NCBI GenBank assembly: GCA_022575985.1
Contig: JAKSXM010000156.1
Location: 248,001-312,000 of the forward strand
Direction of reading: 5' to 3'
From: Anagrus nilaparvatae
Lineage: Eukaryota > Arthropoda > Insecta > Hymenoptera > Mymaridae
DNA length: 64,000 nt
Shown: piece by piece, positions 61,041-64,000 of the stretch
Position numbering within the stretch: the first letter of the stretch is position 1
Layout: every line of letters begins with the position of its first letter
The notes under the pieces: generated by a model
Told to the model about the DNA's origin: nothing
The model's database searches: none
What the model saw: the letters and a program-made list of their open reading frames with translations, nothing else
Made by a program: the position numbers and the translations under genes

Positions 61041-61415
61041 TATATCAACTTTTGGACCCTGGAATTCTATGGGTAAATTTGTATACGTTTCTGAAAGAAA
61101 AATATTTTTTAATATAAAATAAGCATTTGCAAGCAAGAATAAGAAAATTTTGAGTCAATTTACATCAAAGGTAAAAAACATGAGTTACTTCCGAAAATCG
61201 AGAATTCGATTTAAAAAATTAAGATAAAAGATAATGAAAAGGCTTATTTTTAGTTGCAATTTTAAAAAAAATTAGTTTGGAACCATTTTAAAAATGTGTA
61301 AAAAATGCCTCCTTTAACGGCGTTGATTTTTAATGCAGATGACAATCTAAAAAAAAAAAATAATTAAAAGTCAAAAGTTTTGCATTTACAATTTTTTTCT
61401 TTTAGATTAATTTAC

Positions 61416-62138
61416 CATAAAAATAACCATGACTAAAAAACAAATACTAACAAATATTACTAATGGCTTTAATAAATGCGTATTAATATCAACGGGTATG
61501 TCATTTATTAGAACAAAAAATTGTTTATCGTATAAATAGTTATCTCGAATATATAATCCAGTGGACTCGCTAACAAAAACAGATGGTATACTAATGCCTG
61601 TGGGATCTTTTGCTGACATAAAATCTAAAGAATTTTTATTTAAATAATTATTATTTATTTTTTATAAATAAAACTTTGTATGTATTCGAATTTACCTAAG
61701 TTGTTACTATTGACATTATGAACGATTGCTGCGTCATAACCAGCTTTTTCAGCATTACGTATTTTAATTTCAAAGCTACAATTTAAACGAGCTATTAATA
61801 CTATCCAATTATACATTGTATCATTGGGAGGCTCTTTTATCTCATGGCAAGCTGTTGCAGGATCTGCATAAACAACTAAGCCCTAAAAAGTAACATTTTG
61901 AGTAATTTTTGCCTAAAATATTGAAAATTAACTTACATACCTTTAAGCCCTCCAATGGAATAAACCCACCAAATCTTGCAGGTATATCTTTGAAGCCTTC
62001 CTCTATTTTACCATTATCACCCATTGAAAATACTAAAATATCTGCACTTCCGTAACCAACACAAGTCATCACTAATATAAGCCATATCTGTATAAAGTAG
62101 CCTGGCATCTTTAATTTCCAGATTAAAGTTTTGCTCAT
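61416..62138 (-). CDS. RNF13-like: RNF13-like protein: signal peptide, PA domain and TM segment (RING part not found)
   Basis: Resembles the N-terminal half of RNF13/RNF167, endosomal/lysosomal membrane E3 ubiquitin ligases with a lumenal protease-associated (PA) domain and a cytosolic RING-H2 finger. Three minus-strand exons with consistent phases: 62138-61941 (ATG; signal-like GYFIQIWLILVMTCV, then ADILVFSMGD, DIPARFGGFIPLEGLK), 61882-61696 (GLVVYADPATACHEI, WIVLIARLNCSFEIKIRNAE, AAIVHNV) and 61624-61416 (DFMSAKDPTGISIPSVF, then a membrane segment VIFVSICFLVMVIFM). Splice sites: AAG|GTATGT, TTTTTAG|GGC, TTAG|GTAAAT, CTTTAG|AT; the last donor would be ATG|GTAAAT at 61415. About 198 residues. 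The following RING exons are not recognisable nearby, where the sequence is repeat-rich. If the last donor is not used, the protein ends after two more residues as a RING-less PA membrane protein. Partial gene, or a truncated one. Confidence 0.85.
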
Positions 62139-63030
62139 GATCAAAATTTTCAAATTTTGAAATGTAAAAGTTTGATTTAAAACTGGGAATTTGGTAAACG
62201 AATTTAGCTTTTATACCATCAAATAAAATCGTTAGTACTGTACACGAATAAAATTTATTTATTTTTTATTTTTATTCTCAATTCAGAGATATCTTAAAAA
62301 ATACTTTGACTCATAATATGTAAGACAGGCGATAGAATTTTTTTTATCATATTTTATTTATTTATTATTTTATCAGAATTCAATATCATCATTACAATGC
62401 ATATATATATATATATTTTGTTACCTTTAATAAAAAAAATGTATAAGTATTTTTCGCTCACATATGGGTAGATATTCCTCTAGTGTATGTGAAACTAATT
62501 GTCGGGTCTTCAAATCGGTTCCGAAATATTTTTCCCTCACAGTAATATTGAAAATAAGTCTTGTCCTTGATTTTTTATAACCATTTTAATTTTTTTTATA
62601 TTTTTCATTTTTTTAATTTTTAAAAACGCAAAAATTATTATAAATTTTCGCAAACGCTTATTTTATTGTTAAAAAAATTTTTCCTCATAGGTCCGAATAA
62701 AAAATGTCCCTAGCTATCTGATGCAATGGTCAAAATTTTTTTTTTTTGAGTTGCGCATGCGCGAGAAATCGAGTGAATACGTTTCATTTTCTAGTATATT
62801 CATATCTCGCCAGCAGGCATACCAATTTTATTCCTGAATTACTCAAAAATTTTCGATATTTTTGATTTTTTTGTTACGAAAATTCTTAATAATATGAGTT
62901 AGAGTAAGTTAACTTAAATCAAGCCGCCTCTCTTACATAGTTCATGTGAACTTAAAATAATATAATTAATACGGGGATATAGTAGCGGGCAATACCAGCA
63001 ACAAAATGTCGCTTTTGTTTGCACTCGATG
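62139..63030. other. upstream flank of the RNF13-like gene
   Basis: Probable 5' UTR and promoter side of the minus-strand gene. A TATATATATATATATA run occurs near 62,401. No other feature. Confidence 0.45.
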
Positions 63031-63470
63031 TGGTCACAGTAATATGAGCTTCAAAATTACGGTGAAAGTTAATCCCGAGTCAAAGATGAACTGATTAAAT
63101 TTTGGACAAAATCGAACATATGCTGCTGGTGTTCTGTCCGATTTACTGAAGTGACCGTGTTAAAAAAACAAATTACTTGCTAAAATTACGTAAATTTCAT
63201 TAATTAATAACTGTAGAAGGATTTCAACTGTTTCTTTATCAATAATAACAACAAATGCATATAATATATCACTTATTTTCTCAGTTAACAAATAAACGTT
63301 ATAACGTTAAATTATGAGCTGCCGTTTGGATCAAAATACATTAAACAAATTACATTTTACTCTTTAAACAAAAACACCCAACAGAACATTATTGGAAAAA
63401 AATTTTTTTTTGAGAATATCCTGATAAATTTAAAAATAATATTTCAGTGCTATCATTGCATGAAGACAAG
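63030..63470. repeat. diverged fragments related to the Helitron-like element
   Basis: GAGCTTCAAAATTACGGTGA, then GTCAAAGATGAACTGATTAA, near 63,048-63,100 resembles the 80-bp module at 34944 and 35115. TTTCAGTGCTATCATTGCAT at 63444-63463 is identical to a subrepeat string in the 3.88-kb units. Probably an old, shortened relative. Confidence 0.5.
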
Positions 63471-63635
63471 TGGACCAAAGACGATTGGACATAAAATATG
63501 TTAAGTTATGACTTTAATCAATCAATGATGTAATTTTGATAAAAAGTTACAACAAATATCGATTTGATTCAATACTACTTTGTATATATTTCGAGGTTAA
63601 AAATACTTTTATGCAATCATTATCCCCGGTTCATA

Positions 63636-63700
63636 AGTTAACGTTAAAATTTAACGTTAAGGGGTAGATTTAACGTTAATTTTAACGATTTTTATTTACA
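63636..63700. repeat. TTAACGTTAA cluster
   Basis: TTAACGTTAA or one-base-off versions occur four times within about 50 bp (AGTTAACGTTAAAA, TTTAACGTTAAGG, TTTAACGTTAATT, TTTTAACG). Function unknown. Confidence 0.6.
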
Positions 63701-63733
63701 AATTTTTTTGAAAATTTACTAATTTTTCGAAAA

Positions 63734-63818
63734 CATCACGGCCAAGCTGCTTTGCTTGAATTTTCAAGCAAAAATATAGCTGATTAAATTTTCAAGCCAA
63801 GCAGCCTGGCCGTGATTC
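63734..63818. repeat. hairpin with ATCACGGCCAAGCTGC ends
   Basis: ATCACGGCCAAGCTGCTTTG, then CTTGAATTTTCAAGC, is mirrored by AATTTTCAAGCCAAGCAGCC, then TGGCCGTGAT. Small foldback MITE. Confidence 0.7.
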
Positions 63819-64000
63819 TATTTTTTTTTTTTGTTAATCTAAGGAAGTTACTTTTTACAGTGTAATTTTAGTTGTTTATTTTGTAATAGTATTAAATTTT
63901 AACTAATAAAACTCATAAGTGAGTTATACTATTATTTACAGATTTATTTTTTAATTCTCTAGCTTATATTTTTTTATAATAATTTTTTTTTAAATACACA

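Overview
The window looks like AT-rich (about three-quarters A+T by eye) insect nuclear DNA. The evidence is spliced genes with short GT-AG introns, duplicated facilitated trehalose/sugar transporter (Tret1-like) genes, a spliced RNF13-like gene, and a dense load of eukaryotic transposable elements (Jockey-, R1- and R2-type LINEs, a tRNA-derived SINE, Helitron, Tigger/pogo, piggyBac-type and foldback MITEs). I would guess an insect such as a hymenopteran, but nothing here fixes the order. There is no prokaryotic gene organisation.

Layout, left to right. 222-306 may be the last exon of an upstream gene. 2208-10364 (+) is Tret1-like gene A; its 6.57 kb last intron holds a decayed antisense LINE and a MITE. 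10.4-16.8 kb is repeat-rich: a TTAA-flanked MITE, an R2-type LINE fragment, a dead Tret1 copy (B) and an R1-type LINE fragment. 17174-18762 (-) is a four-exon orphan gene predicted to encode a small secreted protein. 19828-23489 is a 3.66 kb foldback element with a truncated Tigger nested in one arm and a small MITE nested in the other. 24531-27469 (+) is the complete six-exon Tret1-like gene D. 28.8-32.5 kb holds MITEs, a SINE with 13-bp target-site duplications and Tret1 pseudogene C. 32659-34592 is a 5'-truncated Jockey-type LINE with an open reverse transcriptase frame.

From 34866 to 50141 lies a Helitron-like element. Its left part contains three almost identical head-to-tail units of 3.88 kb, each rich in a 15-bp palindrome. 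Its right part is a broken Helitron Rep/PIF1-helicase gene in which the Walker A lysine codon is a stop. 52949-59252 is a 6.3 kb segment bounded by about 180-bp inverted repeats and containing two large palindromes (1.06 and 1.76 kb), a zinc-finger scrap and a Copia gag scrap. 59633-59803 is another Tret1 exon remnant (E). 61416-62138 (-) encodes the signal peptide, protease-associated domain and transmembrane segment of an RNF13-like protein, with no RING exon found.

Biologically, the window is a small tandem sugar-transporter family (two apparently working copies and two or three dead ones). It has been pulled apart by successive nested insertions. The most unusual structures are the 3.88-kb array fused to a Helitron, the stacked palindromes, and the orphan secreted gene.
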